Assembly (NCBI GenBank): GCA_903834675.1
Contig: CAILKC010000325.1
Coordinates: 1 to 7,354, forward strand
Reading direction: 5' to 3'
DNA: 7,354 nt
Source: an uncultured Victivallales bacterium
Lineage (GTDB): Bacteria > Verrucomicrobiota > Lentisphaeria > Oligosphaerales > JAFGRS01
Shown in pieces: positions 6,346 to 7,354 of the stretch; position 1 is the first letter of the stretch; each line of letters starts with the position of its first letter. The position numbers and the translations under genes are program-made. Under the pieces are notes generated by a model. It was not told the DNA's origin. It was given only the letters and a program-made list of their open reading frames with translations, and made no database searches.

Positions 6346-7354
6346 CTACTCAAGGTCAAACAGCGCCGTGCGTCCAGCCTCGAGGCTCAGGCGGTGCCGG
6401 CGCGCGGTTGGGAGAGAGCGTGTGCCGGGCGGCAGTTCGCGCAGGGCAGCTTCCCGGTTCAGGTCGATCTCCACCTCGCCTGTGGTCAGGGCGTGCAGCA
6501 TGAGCAGACGGACGTCGGCCGCCACGACGGTCCCCGGCGGTGCGATCCGCCAGGCGCCGGCGTAGGCGGCGAGGCGGCTGATCAGGTCGCGCGAGAGCGT
6601 GTAGGTGCCGACGAAGACCACCGGAGACCCGGGCTCGGCGCTGATCACGGCCGCGGGGCTCTTCGACGTCGGATAGCGCGCCAGGACCGGCAACGCGGGA
6701 TCGTTCACCGTGAGCGCGATGCCGTCGACCTCCTTGAGCTTCTCCGCTTCCAGAGAGGCGACCCCTGGTTGCCAGGCATTAGCGCCCAGGAGCGGATGGC
6801 TGACTGCCGAGGCTGCCGTTGCGGACTCGGCACGGTCAGCCGCGGTCAGACGCCGCAACGGCAGACCGAGCGTCTCGCGCACGACCGACTCCCGCCCCGT
6901 GGCCAGTTGCACCAGCCCCGTGCCCTGCAGCGCCACGACCGTCGCGCCAGCCTGGCGGAGGGCGCGGATGCGCTTGGCCAGCACGTCATCCAGGTCCAGC
7001 AGGTTCTGGAGAACGTACAGTTTGGCGGGCGGCACCTTGCCATCGCGCAGATCCTGAGCGTAGTAGAAGCGGACCGGCACACCCGAGGCGTGCGCTTCGG
7101 CCCACTGCTGGAGCATCCCGGCAGCATGGTATTCAGCCAGCGCGCCGCGGGCGAAGTCCACGGCCGCCTCGTCGAACACGAAGGCGACCTCGGCCTGGCT
7201 GCCGGGCCATGCACTCGTTTCGCCTGCCGCCGCGTTGCGCGTCGCCACCTGCTGCATCCGTTCGTGCAGGAAGCGCATTTCAGCCAGGATCTCGGGGTGA
7301 TCGTAGTCGGCCGGGTTGGCGAAGCTCATGTGCCAGGCGCCGTAGTTGCCGACG
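6346..7354 (-). CDS. C-terminal part of a GH42/GH-A-like glycoside hydrolase family protein, 5' end beyond the window
   Basis: The frame is open to the right edge: codons before the ATG at 7327-7329 read VGNYGAWH, so that Met is internal and the catalytic barrel lies outside the window. Counting from that Met, residues about 11-30 are a helix that would link to the barrel. About 46-160 resemble the Rossmann-like middle domain of GH42-type enzymes, with AEVAFVFDE (46-54), VPVRFYYAQDL (84-94), KLYVLQNLLDLDD (103-115) and an AGATVVALQGTGLV strand (127-140). PVVFVGTYTLSRDLISRLAA (236-255) and the C-terminal beta-strands with VRLLMLHA and EVEIDL (273-290) match the tail seen in such proteins. The catalytic glutamates cannot be checked here, so activity and sugar specificity stay unknown. 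It ends at TAG 6346-6348, six bases before the EEP gene, and is probably the first visible gene of that operon. Confidence 0.7.
   Translation of the reverse strand, partial: VGNYGAWHMSFANPADYDHPEILAEMRFLHERMQQVATRNAAAGETSAWPGSQAEVAFVFDEAAVDFARGALAEYHAAGMLQQWAEAHASGVPVRFYYAQDLRDGKVPPAKLYVLQNLLDLDDVLAKRIRALRQAGATVVALQGTGLVQLATGRESVVRETLGLPLRRLTAADRAESATAASAVSHPLLGANAWQPGVASLEAEKLKEVDGIALTVNDPALPVLARYPTSKSPAAVISAEPGSPVVFVGTYTLSRDLISRLAAYAGAWRIAPPGTVVAADVRLLMLHALTTGEVEIDLNREAALRELPPGTRSLPTARRHRLSLEAGRTALFDLE

Noticed and set aside
7327..7329. ATG as the start of the hydrolase-like gene
   Set aside because: The frame continues open to the window edge with plausible residues (VGNYGAWH), and the protein lacks the catalytic domain expected before this point.

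Overview
The window is GC-rich throughout and gene-dense, and reads as a bacterial chromosome carrying polysaccharide-degradation genes. A long secreted heparinase II/III-type protein with chitobiase-C-like and PA14-like modules, beside a GH42-like glycoside hydrolase fragment, is a combination common in the PVC group (Planctomycetota, Verrucomicrobiota, Lentisphaerota) and in Armatimonadota or Hydrogenedentes-like genomes. The phylum is an inference from gene style. No rRNA, tRNA or ribosomal gene is present to confirm it.

Left part (1-1439): the 3' portion of an IS91-family rolling-circle (HUH) transposase on the + strand runs in from the left edge and ends at 994. About 445 non-coding bases follow. 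They hold two hairpins (1227-1244 and 1255-1286) and three alternating copies of an 8-base word, GCGCAATC or its complement. This is a good candidate for the origin end of the element.

Middle and right (1440-7354): all genes lie on the minus strand, so transcription runs right to left and converges on the transposase. In transcription order they are: (a) the C-terminal part of a GH42/GH-A-type glycoside hydrolase-like protein entering from the right edge; (b) an endonuclease/exonuclease/phosphatase (EEP) family protein with an N-terminal membrane or secretion segment, starting 6 bases after the stop of (a) and probably co-transcribed with it; (c) after a 586-base gap rich in hairpins, a 1099-residue secreted heparinase II/III-like polysaccharide lyase with its own ribosome binding site.

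Together (a) and (c) suggest exported breakdown of an acidic or complex glycan. The EEP protein may remove phosphate esters or nucleic acid from the same material, but this is inference. No SusC/SusD, sulfatase or regulator gene is visible. No defence system, CRISPR array or prophage is visible. The many long ORFs antisense to the three minus-strand genes look like by-products of high GC.
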